The notes beneath the pieces are model-generated. The model saw only the letters and a list, made by a program, of their open reading frames with translations. It made no database searches and was not told the origin of the DNA. Shown one piece after another: positions 45,526-53,904 of a stretch of DNA of 64,000 nt. Source of the stretch: Rikenellaceae bacterium (lineage in GTDB: Bacteria > Bacteroidota > Bacteroidia > Bacteroidales > Rikenellaceae); the NCBI GenBank assembly GCA_015060165.1, contig SUZC01000005.1, positions 62,001 to 126,000 on the forward strand, read 5' to 3'. The position numbers were made by a program, and so were the translations under genes. How positions within the stretch are numbered: position 1 is the first letter of the stretch; each line of letters begins with the position of its first letter.

Positions 45526-45560
45526 CCTCCCTTATCAAAGGGAGGTTTGGAGGGATTGTC
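45526..45560. repeat. Palindromic intergenic repeat, copy A
   Basis: CCTCCCTT / AAGGGAGG hairpin followed by TTTGGAGGGATT. It shares the pattern AAGGG-AG-TTTGG-GGG with copy B 150 bases to the right. Confidence 0.55.
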
Positions 45561-45597
45561 TATATGGTCGCGGACTCTTCCGCGAAACGCACAAAAA

Positions 45598-45620
45598 AAG
45601 GATAGCTGTCTGCTATCCTT
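45598..45620 (-). terminator. Terminator next to tRNA-Gly remnant
   Basis: AAGGATAGC / GCTATCCTT stem, with U-run on the minus strand. It sits after the remnant in the same way that the next terminator sits after the full tRNA. Confidence 0.8.
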
Positions 45621-45624
45621 CGTG

Positions 45625-45648
45625 CGTTGAGCGGAAAACGAGACTCGA
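45625..45648 (-). repeat. Duplicate of tRNA-Gly 3' end
   Basis: 24 bases identical to 45781-45804, covering the T-loop side and acceptor 3' strand of tRNA-Gly plus five bases beyond. The rest of the tRNA is missing. It could be an integration (att-like) scar or a partly lost tandem tRNA. Confidence 0.8.
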
Positions 45649-45690
45649 GCCCACGCTTCGCGTAGGCATTTTTCGCGAACTATATTTACA

Positions 45691-45723
45691 CCCCCGACCC
45701 CTGGAAGGGGAGATTTGGGGTCG
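45691..45723. repeat. Palindromic intergenic repeat, copy B
   Basis: CGACCCC / GGGGTCG outer arms with an inner CCCC-AAGGGG hairpin and AGATTTGGGG. Similar in plan to copy A. Confidence 0.55.
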
Positions 45724-45748
45724 CTCGGTCAAAGCCGCGTACCTTCAA

Positions 45749-45782
45749 CGAAAAAAGGCAGTCAACAGACTGCCTTTTTTCG
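45749..45782 (-). terminator. Terminator of tRNA-Gly
   Basis: A palindrome of 15-bp arms (CGAAAAAAGGCAGTC / GACTGCCTTTTTTCG), loop AACA, directly after the tRNA on the minus strand. Confidence 0.92.
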
Positions 45783-45785
45783 TTG

Positions 45786-45858
45786 AGCGGAAAACGAGAC
45801 TCGAACTCGCGACCCCAACCTTGGCAAGGTTGTGCTCTACCAACTGAGCTATTTCCGC
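45786..45858 (-). tRNA. tRNA-Gly (anticodon GCC)
   Basis: 73 bases on the minus strand. Acceptor GCGGAAA / TTTCCGC, D arm AGCTCAGTTGGTAGAGC, anticodon arm CAACC-TTGCCAA-GGTTG, T loop GTTCGAGTC. CCA is not encoded. Confidence 0.97.
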
Positions 45859-45977
45859 AAAATATTGTGAACTTGCGTTCGGTTTTACCCGATTGCGAGT
45901 GCAAAGATAGAGCAAAAATCTTATTCTCCAAAATTTTTTCAAAAAAAATGCAGAATATTTTTTCAAATCGATGAAAA

Positions 45978-46006
45978 AGCCCCTCTGACGTGGTTTCAAA
46001 GGGGCT
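45978..46006 (-). terminator. Terminator of phosphodiester glycosidase gene
   Basis: AGCCCCT / AGGGGCT stem with U-run on the minus strand, 28 bases after the stop. Confidence 0.8.
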
Positions 46007-46033
46007 GGGTTTACAGCTTATAACGGTTGTCGC

Positions 46034-46885
46034 TTAATATACATATATTATATTTGATACGCTACGCTCGCCCTTGTGGTCGAACTTGCGGTTGTCTGAT
46101 GGATGGTTGAGAATACCATCGTTGTCGGCACCCTTCATCCAAAGGGTAGTTGAACCGCCACCATCGAGATTGATTGCATCGTAGGCTCCAAGCACTCTGA
46201 CCAAATGTGCAAATTCGGGAATGCTCACGCCGATAGAGTTACCCTTTGCGCGGCCATCAACCGTAATCATTACAACCTTACCCTTGCGAGTGGTGTAGAT
46301 TGCGCTACGGGGATGTTTGGTCTCAATGAAACCCCTTGAGCACTTGCTGAAATCGGCCACGCGGCCATCTTGCATCATAATCGGACCCGATGCGAGTACT
46401 GTTCCCTTATTCTCTTTATAGGTCTCTTCTGCCTGAAGCGACCAGTCGAGGATCTCTAGCTCTCCGTCGCGAGTGCGTACAGCACCGTTCACTCTGGCGC
46501 CGAGCTCGCTGCGGCCGGTCCAGTCGATAACCTGGTCGTCAATCTTGTGGAAACACACCGATGTGCCGTGCTTCATATCGTAATACGAACCGTTGATTGC
46601 AGCAACTCCGTTGTGTGCGGCCGCCATCTTGCTTGTGCGGACCATTTTGTGGTCGTAGGCAATGTCGAACTTGCGTTTCGATTTCTTGTCTACTTCAATG
46701 ATACTTACAGCCTGCGGGCCTTTGTAGAGCTCGTTAAACTGTGCTGTATATGCCACAATGCCCTTCTCAAGTTTTGTTTTGTGCCACTTGGCCTTTGTTA
46801 TAGCTATTGAGTCGGCGGGAGTTTGCGCTACTGCTGTGGTGCAGAGTGCTGCGATGGCTACTGATAGTACAAATAATCTCTTCAT
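46034..46885 (-). CDS. Secreted phosphodiester glycosidase (NAGPA-domain)
   Basis: 283 aa with signal peptide ending TAVA-QT. The domain signature is visible as AAINGSYYD, then a long middle and the conserved AINLDGGGSTTLWMKG near the C-terminus. The family includes the enzyme that removes N-acetylglucosamine from mannose-6-phosphate; bacterial targets are mostly unknown phosphodiester-linked sugars or polymers. It lies 29 bases after the cyclophilin stop on the same strand, so the two are likely co-transcribed. Confidence 0.85.
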   Translation of the reverse strand: MKRLFVLSVAIAALCTTAVAQTPADSIAITKAKWHKTKLEKGIVAYTAQFNELYKGPQAVSIIEVDKKSKRKFDIAYDHKMVRTSKMAAAHNGVAAINGSYYDMKHGTSVCFHKIDDQVIDWTGRSELGARVNGAVRTRDGELEILDWSLQAEETYKENKGTVLASGPIMMQDGRVADFSKCSRGFIETKHPRSAIYTTRKGKVVMITVDGRAKGNSIGVSIPEFAHLVRVLGAYDAINLDGGGSTTLWMKGADNDGILNHPSDNRKFDHKGERSVSNIIYVY

Positions 46886-46914
46886 TATATATATAGTATT
46901 ATAAATGTTAAATT

Positions 46915-47352
46915 TTACTCCTCGACAATGGTAATCGAGAAGATCAAATCGCCTGGGCGAATATCGTCGATTACATCTTCACCCTCTACCACCTTGCCAA
47001 AGCAGGTGTGAACACCATCGAGGTGCTGGGTGTTGCGTCGGTTGTGGCAGATGAAAAATTGTGAGCCGCCGGTATCCTTGCCGCGATGTGCCATCGAGAG
47101 GACTCCTCTGTCGTGATACTGACGCTCGGCCGATGTTTCGCACTTGATTGTCCAGCCCGGGCCTCCTGTGCCGTTGCCATTGGGGCAGCCGCCCTGAATC
47201 ACAAAGTCGGGGATTACACGGTGGAATGTGAGACCATCGTAGAATCGGCTCTCGGCCAATTTTATGAAGTTTTCAACGGCGATAGGGGTCTCGTTGGCGT
47301 AGAGCTCGGCCTTCATATCGCCTTTTTCGGTAGAGATAATTGCGTATTTCAT
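46915..47352 (-). CDS. Cyclophilin-type peptidyl-prolyl isomerase
   Basis: 145 aa. Active-site blocks [13 protein letters not shown] and [19 protein letters not shown] are present, together with the [15 protein letters not shown] end. No signal peptide, so it is cytosolic. It speeds proline isomerisation during folding. First gene of the two-gene minus unit. Confidence 0.93.
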   Translation of the reverse strand: MKYAIISTEKGDMKAELYANETPIAVENFIKLAESRFYDGLTFHRVIPDFVIQGGCPNGNGTGGPGWTIKCETSAERQYHDRGVLSMAHRGKDTGGSQFFICHNRRNTQHLDGVHTCFGKVVEGEDVIDDIRPGDLIFSITIVEE

Positions 47353-47492
47353 AATCAGCTTTGTTAGGTTAACCTTTAAATTATTTGATCAAAAAGTATC
47401 CGAAAGATACGAAAAATATCCGTATAGAGATTTTTTGATGCACAAAACTGATAAAAAAGTTGTTTTTTGTATGGTATTTTAATAAAAATGTT

Positions 47493-47500
47493 TATCTTTG
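47493..47500 (+). promoter_or_regulatory. -7 box of epimerase gene
   Basis: TATCTTTG, 23 bases before the ATG, with TTTG at 47466-47469 (spacer 23, a little long). Confidence 0.5.
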
Positions 47501-47523
47501 TATCGGAATTGTAAACATTTCTT

Positions 47524-48465
47524 ATGAAGAAGATACTTATTGTAGGTGCAGGCGGACAGATTGGTTCGGAGTTGGTAACTTATCTGCGCGGAATTTATGG
47601 AGGCTCAAATGTTATTGCAGCCGACTTGCGTGAGAATGAGCGTCTGGCGGCTGATGGTCCCTTTGCTCAGCTCGATGTTTTGAATAAGGATAAGTTCGCT
47701 TATCTTGTCCATAAGAATGGTATTGATACCATCTTCAATTTGGTGGCATTGCTTTCGGCTACTGGCGAGAAGAATCCTCAGTTGGCGTGGAATATCAATA
47801 TGGGCGCGTTGAATAACTCATTGGAGATTGCTCGTGAGTACAATTGCGCAGTGTTTACTCCAAGTTCTATCGGTGCATTTGGCGGTGATTATCAGCGCAA
47901 TAAGACTCCTCAGGATGTTTGTATGCAGCCCGATACAATCTATGGTGTATGTAAGGTTACGGGCGAGTTGCTCTCGAACTATTACTACACTCGTTACGGT
48001 GTTGATACCCGTTCGGTACGTTTCCCCGGTATCATTTCAAACGTAACACTCCCCGGTGGTGGTACTACCGACTATGCAGTAGAGATTTATTATGCGGCAG
48101 TTAAGGGTGAGAAATTTGTATGCCCCGTACGTGACGTATATATGGATATGATGTATATGCCCGATGCTTTGCGAGCTATGGTTGAACTTATGGAGGCTGA
48201 CCCAAATAAGCTTCGTCACCGCAATAGCTTCAACATTGCATCAATGAGCTTCACTCCCGATATCATCTACAACGAGATTCGTAAGCGAATCCCCGATTTC
48301 AAGATGACCTATCGTATTGACCCCATTAAGCAGGGTATCGCCGAGGGTTGGCCCAATAGCTTGGACGACACTTGTGCACGCGAGGAGTGGGGTTGGAAAC
48401 CGCAGTGGGATCTTTCGTCGATGACCGACGATATGTTGGCTGCGATTCGTAAAAAGAATCTTTAG
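47524..48465 (+). CDS. NAD-dependent epimerase-fold L-threonine 3-dehydrogenase-like enzyme
   Basis: 313 aa extended SDR. IVGAGGQIGSELV at residues 5-17 binds NAD; FTPSSIGAFG and YGVCK supply the Ser and the Tyr/Lys. The pattern (RSVRFPGIISN, then PGGGTTDYAVEIY) fits the short-chain type threonine dehydrogenases found in Bacteroidetes, which oxidise threonine to 2-amino-3-oxobutyrate. A sugar epimerase cannot be fully excluded. Monocistronic. Confidence 0.8.
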   Translation: MKKILIVGAGGQIGSELVTYLRGIYGGSNVIAADLRENERLAADGPFAQLDVLNKDKFAYLVHKNGIDTIFNLVALLSATGEKNPQLAWNINMGALNNSLEIAREYNCAVFTPSSIGAFGGDYQRNKTPQDVCMQPDTIYGVCKVTGELLSNYYYTRYGVDTRSVRFPGIISNVTLPGGGTTDYAVEIYYAAVKGEKFVCPVRDVYMDMMYMPDALRAMVELMEADPNKLRHRNSFNIASMSFTPDIIYNEIRKRIPDFKMTYRIDPIKQGIAEGWPNSLDDTCAREEWGWKPQWDLSSMTDDMLAAIRKKNL

Positions 48466-48497
48466 CGATAAAGATAATTGTAATAGTTGATTGTTGG

Positions 48498-48530
48498 CCT
48501 ACGCCCCGTTCTGGGGCGTAGGTGTTTTTT
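48498..48530 (+). terminator. Terminator of epimerase gene
   Basis: CCTACGCCCC / GGGGCGTAGG perfect 10-bp stem with a T-run. Confidence 0.93.
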
Positions 48531-48565
48531 TTATAGGTGGCAACTAATTTTCGGAAAATAACCTA

Positions 48566-48573
48566 TATATTTG
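48566..48573 (+). promoter_or_regulatory. -7 box of beta-propeller gene
   Basis: TATATTTG, 31 bases before the ATG; no clean -33. Confidence 0.45.
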
Positions 48574-48604
48574 TGTTCAATTAATAACCTATAAAATCCA
48601 AATT

Positions 48605-49708
48605 ATGAGAATATTTGTTTTCGTACTATCCTTGCTCGGCTTACTTGTTAGTTGCAATCGGTCGAATCCAACCTACGAAGCCTTTTTCCTTGATACCTCA
48701 GCGAGAGAGGATTTTGTGTTGTCGGATATTGTCGAGAGTGTTGATGTTCTCTTTTTGAATGAGACCGACGATGTTTTGGTGGGTAAGGTCAGTGATGTGC
48801 GGTATGCGAACAATCGCTGGTATCTGCTCGATGTTGATGAAGGGCGAAGTGTCGTATCGGTATTCGATAAGGAGGGTAATGCTCTTGGCCAACTGAATCG
48901 TCAAGGTCGTGGCCCAAAGGAGTATCTCGAAATCGTAAGTTTCGATGTTTGTCCTAAGACGGGCGATATCTATTTGGGTTGCTATCCGCCAAAGGTGATG
49001 GTATTTGATAAGGAGCTCAATTTGAAACGTGAGATAGAGTGTGAAGCTCCATATATGGGAATCGCCAAATGTGACGATGGTTTGATGCTTTACGGCTTCG
49101 TAGCTCGTGACTCTGTGGGAGTTGATTATATGAAGTTGGAGAGTGGTGAGGAAGTCTCGGTTGAACGCGTAAAAAGCTGGTGTAGAGAGAAAAATGTAAC
49201 AGAGACAATAGGTAAAAATACTTTTATGCGATCGGCTGAAAACATCTATTTCTATACTCAGAATAGCGATTCCTTGTATCTCACCGATGACGGTAATCTG
49301 AGCGTTGTGGCGGCCATAGATTATCCCAATCGAGAGCAGATTCGAGCGTATCGTCGTACCCATTCTATCTATGATTTGCCGCCTATGGAACGCAAGGGAT
49401 ATTTTGTGCCACGAGTACATTATGCGATGGAGCGTGGCGGAGGCTTGTGGCTTCACTACTCTAATCTTTTGTTTGGATATGGCGTGATTACAAAGGAGGT
49501 GGTAAAAAACTACTCTTCAAAATGCCTTGATGCTACATCGCTTTGTGGTAATCGTTTGGTCAATATAGTAGAGGCGTTTCGTTACGACCCCGAAAATTTT
49601 GACCCCAATGGTTGGTTGCGGGGTGTTAAGGTTAATCACATCAAACTTAGCGACACGCAACGCGAGTCAGGCAATAAGGTTTTAATCATCTATAACCTGC
49701 GTGATTGA
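48605..49708 (+). CDS. Six-bladed beta-propeller lipoprotein
   Basis: 367 aa. Lipobox LVSC (Cys17). Blade repeats with FDKEGN, GRGPKEYLEI, YLGCYPPKVMVFD follow; the GxGPxEY pattern is that of the Bacteroidetes six-bladed propeller (NHL-like) lipoproteins. They are abundant in gut Bacteroidetes and their ligands are unknown. Monocistronic. Confidence 0.83.
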   Translation: MRIFVFVLSLLGLLVSCNRSNPTYEAFFLDTSAREDFVLSDIVESVDVLFLNETDDVLVGKVSDVRYANNRWYLLDVDEGRSVVSVFDKEGNALGQLNRQGRGPKEYLEIVSFDVCPKTGDIYLGCYPPKVMVFDKELNLKREIECEAPYMGIAKCDDGLMLYGFVARDSVGVDYMKLESGEEVSVERVKSWCREKNVTETIGKNTFMRSAENIYFYTQNSDSLYLTDDGNLSVVAAIDYPNREQIRAYRRTHSIYDLPPMERKGYFVPRVHYAMERGGGLWLHYSNLLFGYGVITKEVVKNYSSKCLDATSLCGNRLVNIVEAFRYDPENFDPNGWLRGVKVNHIKLSDTQRESGNKVLIIYNLRD

Positions 49709-49790
49709 TATTAGCCCAAGCTCTGCTCCGCTGAGTTGATGCGTGCTAGGGTGACGCGATATAAGACCAAATAAAGGTCTATCGAAGAGA

Positions 49791-49818
49791 AAGGGATATT
49801 TCTATAGAAATACCCCTT
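49791..49818 (+). terminator. Terminator after beta-propeller gene
   Basis: AAGGGATATTTC / GAAATACCCCTT, one mismatch, loop TATA, followed by T-run. Confidence 0.75.
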
Positions 49819-49845
49819 TTTTGTTGCACTTTTGGCGTTGAGTGA

Positions 49846-49876
49846 TTGGGAGTTTCGCAAAAAAAACTTATATTTG
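49846..49876 (+). promoter_or_regulatory. Predicted promoter of galactoside operon
   Basis: TTG (49846-49848), 20-base spacer, TATATTTG (49869-49876). The leader is about 100 bases, enough to hold a control element. Confidence 0.65.
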
Positions 49877-49981
49877 TAAGAATATTTTCCGTAGCGAAAA
49901 TTTTTTATGCGCTCAGGGCCGAACCCTGAGTAGAATAACAAGAAAATAAATTGAAAACAAATAATTATAAACAGTAAAACT

Positions 49982-51796
49982 ATGAAATCTAAACTGATGT
50001 TTTTGGCTGCCCTTTTTATGACGGTGGCATCGTTCGCTCAGCCTCGTGCTGAGTACCCACGTCCTCAGTTTGAGCGTGAGAATTGGAAGAACCTTAATGG
50101 CGAGTGGAGTTTCACGCTCGATTTGTCGAATTCTGGTCGTGCCCGCAATTTCTATGTTAGCAAAGGTTTTGAGGGTAAGATTACCGTTCCATTTGCTCCT
50201 GAGAGCAAACTTTCGGGTGTTGGCTATACAGACTTCATCAACAGTGTATGGTATCAGCGCACAATCCAGGTTCCGCAGGAGTGGGCTGGCAAGCAGATTA
50301 AGTTGAACTTCGGCGCAGTATATTATGAGTCGGAGGTCTATATCGACGGCGCATTCGTGGGTCGTCACTATGGTGGTTCTGATTCGTTCTCATACGATAT
50401 CACCAAGTACGTTGCCGATGGTAAGGAGCACTCGTTGGTAGTTCACGCTGAGAGTGATATCCGCTCAGGTGAGCAGCCTGGTGGTAAGCAGTCAACCCGT
50501 TATGAGTCATACGGCTGTTTCTACACCCGTACAACAGGTATATGGCAGACAGTATGGATGGAGGCTGTTGACGCTTGCGGTTTGGAGCGTGTTCAGGTTT
50601 TGACCGATATCGACCAGAGCCAGCTTACAGTTATCCCTACATTCTACGGCTTGAAGAATGGCAACCGTTTGCAGGTAACAGTTTCTGATGGTGGCAAGGT
50701 GGTAGCAAAGGCTGATGTTGTAGCTGCGCAGAGTATGCCCGTTGTGATTCCTATCAAGAAGGCTAAGTTGTGGAGCCCAGAGTCTCCATTCCTCTACGAT
50801 GTGGTTTACGAGGTTAAGGCGGCTGATGGTTCGACTTTGGATAAGGTTGATGCTTATGTAGGTATGCGTAAGATTCATATCGACGGCACAAAGATTTATC
50901 TCAACAACAAACCTTACTATCAGCGTTTGGTTTTGGATCAGGGCTTCTATCCGGATGGCGTATGGACAGCTCCATCGGACGAGGCTTTGCGTCACGATAT
51001 CGAGATGTCGAAGGAGGCTGGTTTCAATGGCGCACGTCTGCACCAGAAGGTCTTCGAGGAGCGTTTCCACTATTGGGCCGACAAATTGGGTTACCTGATT
51101 TGGGGCGAGATGGCCTCTTGGGATAAGACAAGCTCAAAGGTTGAGGCTGCACGTAATTTCCTCGGCGAGTGGACAAATATCGTTGTTCGCGACCGTAACC
51201 ACCCTGCAATCGTGACTTGGACTCCGTTTAACGAGGAGTGGGCTACTCCTAACAACGAGGCCGGTCGTTTCTACAACGACGTTTACAATATCACACGTCA
51301 GTTGGATCCTTCACGACCTGTGAATACAATCAGCGGTGGTTTGTATGCAATCTCTGATTTCTGTACAACTCATAGCTACCAGCAGGATGGCGAGAAGTTG
51401 CACAAGCAGCTTTTCGATGGCGAGAAGTTCTATCAGCCACAAGGTCCAACTGAGAAGAGTGCACCTCGTGCAATGAAGTTCCTCTATTACGATGGCAAGG
51501 TTCCATATGTGATCGATGAGTTTGGTGGTATCAAGTGTGCCGAGACAACTCCAGGTGGCGGCTCTTGGGGCTATGGTAACGCAGCTCCAACACGTGAGGA
51601 TTTCTACAAGCGTCTGGAGTCGCAGGTGAAGGCTATCACCGACCATAGCGATAAGATTTGCGGATTCTGCTATACTCAGCTCACCGACGTGGAGCAGGAG
51701 CAGAACGGAGTTTATTACTTCAACCGCGACAAGAAGTTTGATATGGCGCGTATCAAGGCTATCTTCCAGATGAAGGCAGAGGGTTATGAGCAGTAA
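49982..51796 (+). CDS. GH2 glycosidase, first tandem paralogue
   Basis: 604 aa; signal peptide ending SFA-QP. Sugar-binding jelly roll, Ig-like domain and TIM barrel in GH2 order. Acid/base E418 in WTPFNEEW and nucleophile E513 in VIDEFGG, so the active site is complete. GH2 includes beta-galactosidases and beta-glucuronidases; the galM and galK genes downstream favour a galactoside, but this is context. It is close in sequence to the next GH2 gene, including long stretches of near-identical DNA, so the pair comes from duplication. A structured repeat follows the stop. Confidence 0.87.
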   Translation: MKSKLMFLAALFMTVASFAQPRAEYPRPQFERENWKNLNGEWSFTLDLSNSGRARNFYVSKGFEGKITVPFAPESKLSGVGYTDFINSVWYQRTIQVPQEWAGKQIKLNFGAVYYESEVYIDGAFVGRHYGGSDSFSYDITKYVADGKEHSLVVHAESDIRSGEQPGGKQSTRYESYGCFYTRTTGIWQTVWMEAVDACGLERVQVLTDIDQSQLTVIPTFYGLKNGNRLQVTVSDGGKVVAKADVVAAQSMPVVIPIKKAKLWSPESPFLYDVVYEVKAADGSTLDKVDAYVGMRKIHIDGTKIYLNNKPYYQRLVLDQGFYPDGVWTAPSDEALRHDIEMSKEAGFNGARLHQKVFEERFHYWADKLGYLIWGEMASWDKTSSKVEAARNFLGEWTNIVVRDRNHPAIVTWTPFNEEWATPNNEAGRFYNDVYNITRQLDPSRPVNTISGGLYAISDFCTTHSYQQDGEKLHKQLFDGEKFYQPQGPTEKSAPRAMKFLYYDGKVPYVIDEFGGIKCAETTPGGGSWGYGNAAPTREDFYKRLESQVKAITDHSDKICGFCYTQLTDVEQEQNGVYYFNRDKKFDMARIKAIFQMKAEGYEQ

Positions 51797-51800
51797 GAAA

Positions 51801-51926
51801 GTGAAAGTCCTCTAAAATGGTGATTTCTGCGTTACGCTCACTCTCAAAATCCTCACGTACGCTAAGTATGTTACGGTTTTTCGAGTTTTGCAAGCCTTGA
51901 AATCCCTCATTTTATAAAACTTTCAC
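51801..51926 (+). repeat. Structured ~125-nt repeat, copy 1
   Basis: Nested stems: GTGAAAG (51801-51807) with CTTTCAC (51920-51926), TAAAATG with CATTTTA (51813-51819, 51908-51914), GATTTC with GAAATC (51822-51827, 51899-51904), ACTC with GAGT, AAAA with TTTT, and the inner CGTAC/GTATG tip. It shares the TCCTCAC..TACG..AGTATG..CGGTTT core with copy 2 at 59.8 kb. Confidence 0.75.
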
Positions 51927-52000
51927 TACAAATATTGCGGGAGGGATTTGTAATCAAATCCAATCTCAATTTTAAAGATTAAAATTAAGTAATAAAGGAT

Positions 52001-53869
52001 ATGAAACGAATTATATTGGCAGTATTGGCACTTGTGGCGAGCGTGAGCGTTATGGCTCAGTTGCCTCGTGCAGAGTATCCCCGTCCTCAGTTTGAGCGTT
52101 CGGAGTGGCAGAATTTGAATGGCGAGTGGAGTTATACATTGGACCTTGTGAAGACCGGCTGGGAGCGTGGTCTGAAAGACAGTAAGGGCTTCGATGGTAA
52201 GATTATAGTACCGTTTGCACCCGAGAGTAAGCTCTCTGGCGTGGAGCACAAGGAGTTTATTCCCTGCATCTGGTATCAGCGCGAGATCTCTATTCCGGCA
52301 GAGTGGGAGGGTAAGGATATCTTGCTCAACTTCGGTGCTGTGTATTATGAGTCAGAGGTTTATATCGATGGCAAGTTCGTGAATCGTCACTTCGGTGGCT
52401 CGGATTCGTTCTCGGTTGACATTACACCATTCGTTAAGCCTGGTGGCAAGCACTCTTTGGTGGTGAATGCCAAGAGCGATTTGCGTTCTCGTATGCAGTC
52501 GGCAGGTAAGCAGTCGTTGCGTAACGATCCGTTCGAGTGTATGTACACCCGCACAACAGGTATCTGGCAGACTGTATGGATGGAGGCTGTTGCTCCATCG
52601 GGAATCAGCCGAGTGAAGATATCGACCGATATCGATCGCAGCGTGGTGGCTATGGAGTTTACTATGCGTCGTAATGCTGCCGGCAATGTGCTTACTATCA
52701 ATGTGAAGGATGGCGGCAAGGTGGTTGCAAGCGACAGCGGTCCTGTGGCTTCAGGTTCGGTTGTGATGTTGCCTATCAAGAAGGCTAAGTTGTGGAGCCC
52801 AGAGTCTCCATTCCTCTACGATGTGGAGTTTGAGTTGAAAGATGCAACGGGTAAGGTTATCGACCGTGCTACTTCATATTTCGGTATGCGTAAGATTCAT
52901 ACCGACGGTAACAAGATATATCTCAACAACGAGCCTTATTACCAGCGTCTGGTTTTGGATCAGGGCTTCTATCCCGACGGCGTATGGACTGCTCCATCGG
53001 ATGATGCATTGCGTCACGATATCGAGATGTCGAAGGAGGCTGGCTTCAATGGCGCACGTCTGCACCAGAAGGTCTTCGAGGAGCGTTTCCACTATTGGGC
53101 TGATAAGCTCGGTTACCTTACTTGGGGTGAGGCTCCAAGCTGGGGTTTGGATGCCAACGACGTGGAGGCTGCCCGCAATTTCTTGATGGAGTGGCGCAAC
53201 TTGGTTGTTCGCGACTTGAATCACCCCTCAATCGTTACCTGGACTCCGTTCAACGAGGAGTTTTGGCCCGATGAGACTCAGTATCCTCGCTTCGTGACCG
53301 ATATCTACACCATCACCAAGCAGCTCGACCCATCACGTCCAGTAAATACAGTGAGCGGTGGTCAGCATATTGTAACCGATATCTGGACTGAGCACCACTA
53401 CGAGCAGAATCCCGATAAGTTGCGTGAGATTATCTACAACAAAGGCAATATGTACGTTCGTGGTCACTCTGTGCAGGCTCGCCTTCGTGGTAACGTAGGT
53501 TTCAACCGTCCTGTATTGAATGATCCTTATACATTCCCAACATACAAGGGCGATATCCCTTACATCCTCGATGAGTTTGGTGGTATCAAGTGTATGGAGG
53601 CTAACCCAGCCAAGAACGGTGCTTGGGGTTATGGCGATGCAGCCCAGACCAAGGAGGATTTCTATAAGCGTTTGGAGGCTCAGGTACGTGGCTTGATCGA
53701 GATGAGCGATAAGATGTGGGGTTACTGCTATACTCAGCTTACCGATGTTATGCAGGAGCAGAATGGTATCTATTACTACGATCGTGGCGTGAAGTACGAT
53801 ATGGAGCGTATTCGTAAGATTTTCCAGATGCCTTTGCCATCTGATAAGATTGCAGCAGAGAAGAAATAA
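52001..53869 (+). CDS. GH2 glycosidase, second tandem paralogue
   Basis: 622 aa; signal peptide ending VMA-QL. Same architecture as its neighbour, with acid/base E419 in WTPFNEEF and nucleophile E525 in ILDEFGG. The start region (PRAEYPRPQFER) is shared with the first copy; differences concentrate in parts of the barrel such as EHHYEQNPDKLREI and RLRGNVGFNRP, so the two probably differ in substrate detail. It is secreted and co-transcribed with galM. Confidence 0.87.
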   Translation: MKRIILAVLALVASVSVMAQLPRAEYPRPQFERSEWQNLNGEWSYTLDLVKTGWERGLKDSKGFDGKIIVPFAPESKLSGVEHKEFIPCIWYQREISIPAEWEGKDILLNFGAVYYESEVYIDGKFVNRHFGGSDSFSVDITPFVKPGGKHSLVVNAKSDLRSRMQSAGKQSLRNDPFECMYTRTTGIWQTVWMEAVAPSGISRVKISTDIDRSVVAMEFTMRRNAAGNVLTINVKDGGKVVASDSGPVASGSVVMLPIKKAKLWSPESPFLYDVEFELKDATGKVIDRATSYFGMRKIHTDGNKIYLNNEPYYQRLVLDQGFYPDGVWTAPSDDALRHDIEMSKEAGFNGARLHQKVFEERFHYWADKLGYLTWGEAPSWGLDANDVEAARNFLMEWRNLVVRDLNHPSIVTWTPFNEEFWPDETQYPRFVTDIYTITKQLDPSRPVNTVSGGQHIVTDIWTEHHYEQNPDKLREIIYNKGNMYVRGHSVQARLRGNVGFNRPVLNDPYTFPTYKGDIPYILDEFGGIKCMEANPAKNGAWGYGDAAQTKEDFYKRLEAQVRGLIEMSDKMWGYCYTQLTDVMQEQNGIYYYDRGVKYDMERIRKIFQMPLPSDKIAAEKK

Positions 53870-53904
53870 TTTTCGAAAGTAAAGCATATTAAAACTGATA
53901 AACA

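Noticed and set aside
45493..45806. Repeats as a CRISPR array
   Set aside because: Only two direct repeats of tRNA origin and differing palindromes; no regular spacing and no cas genes.
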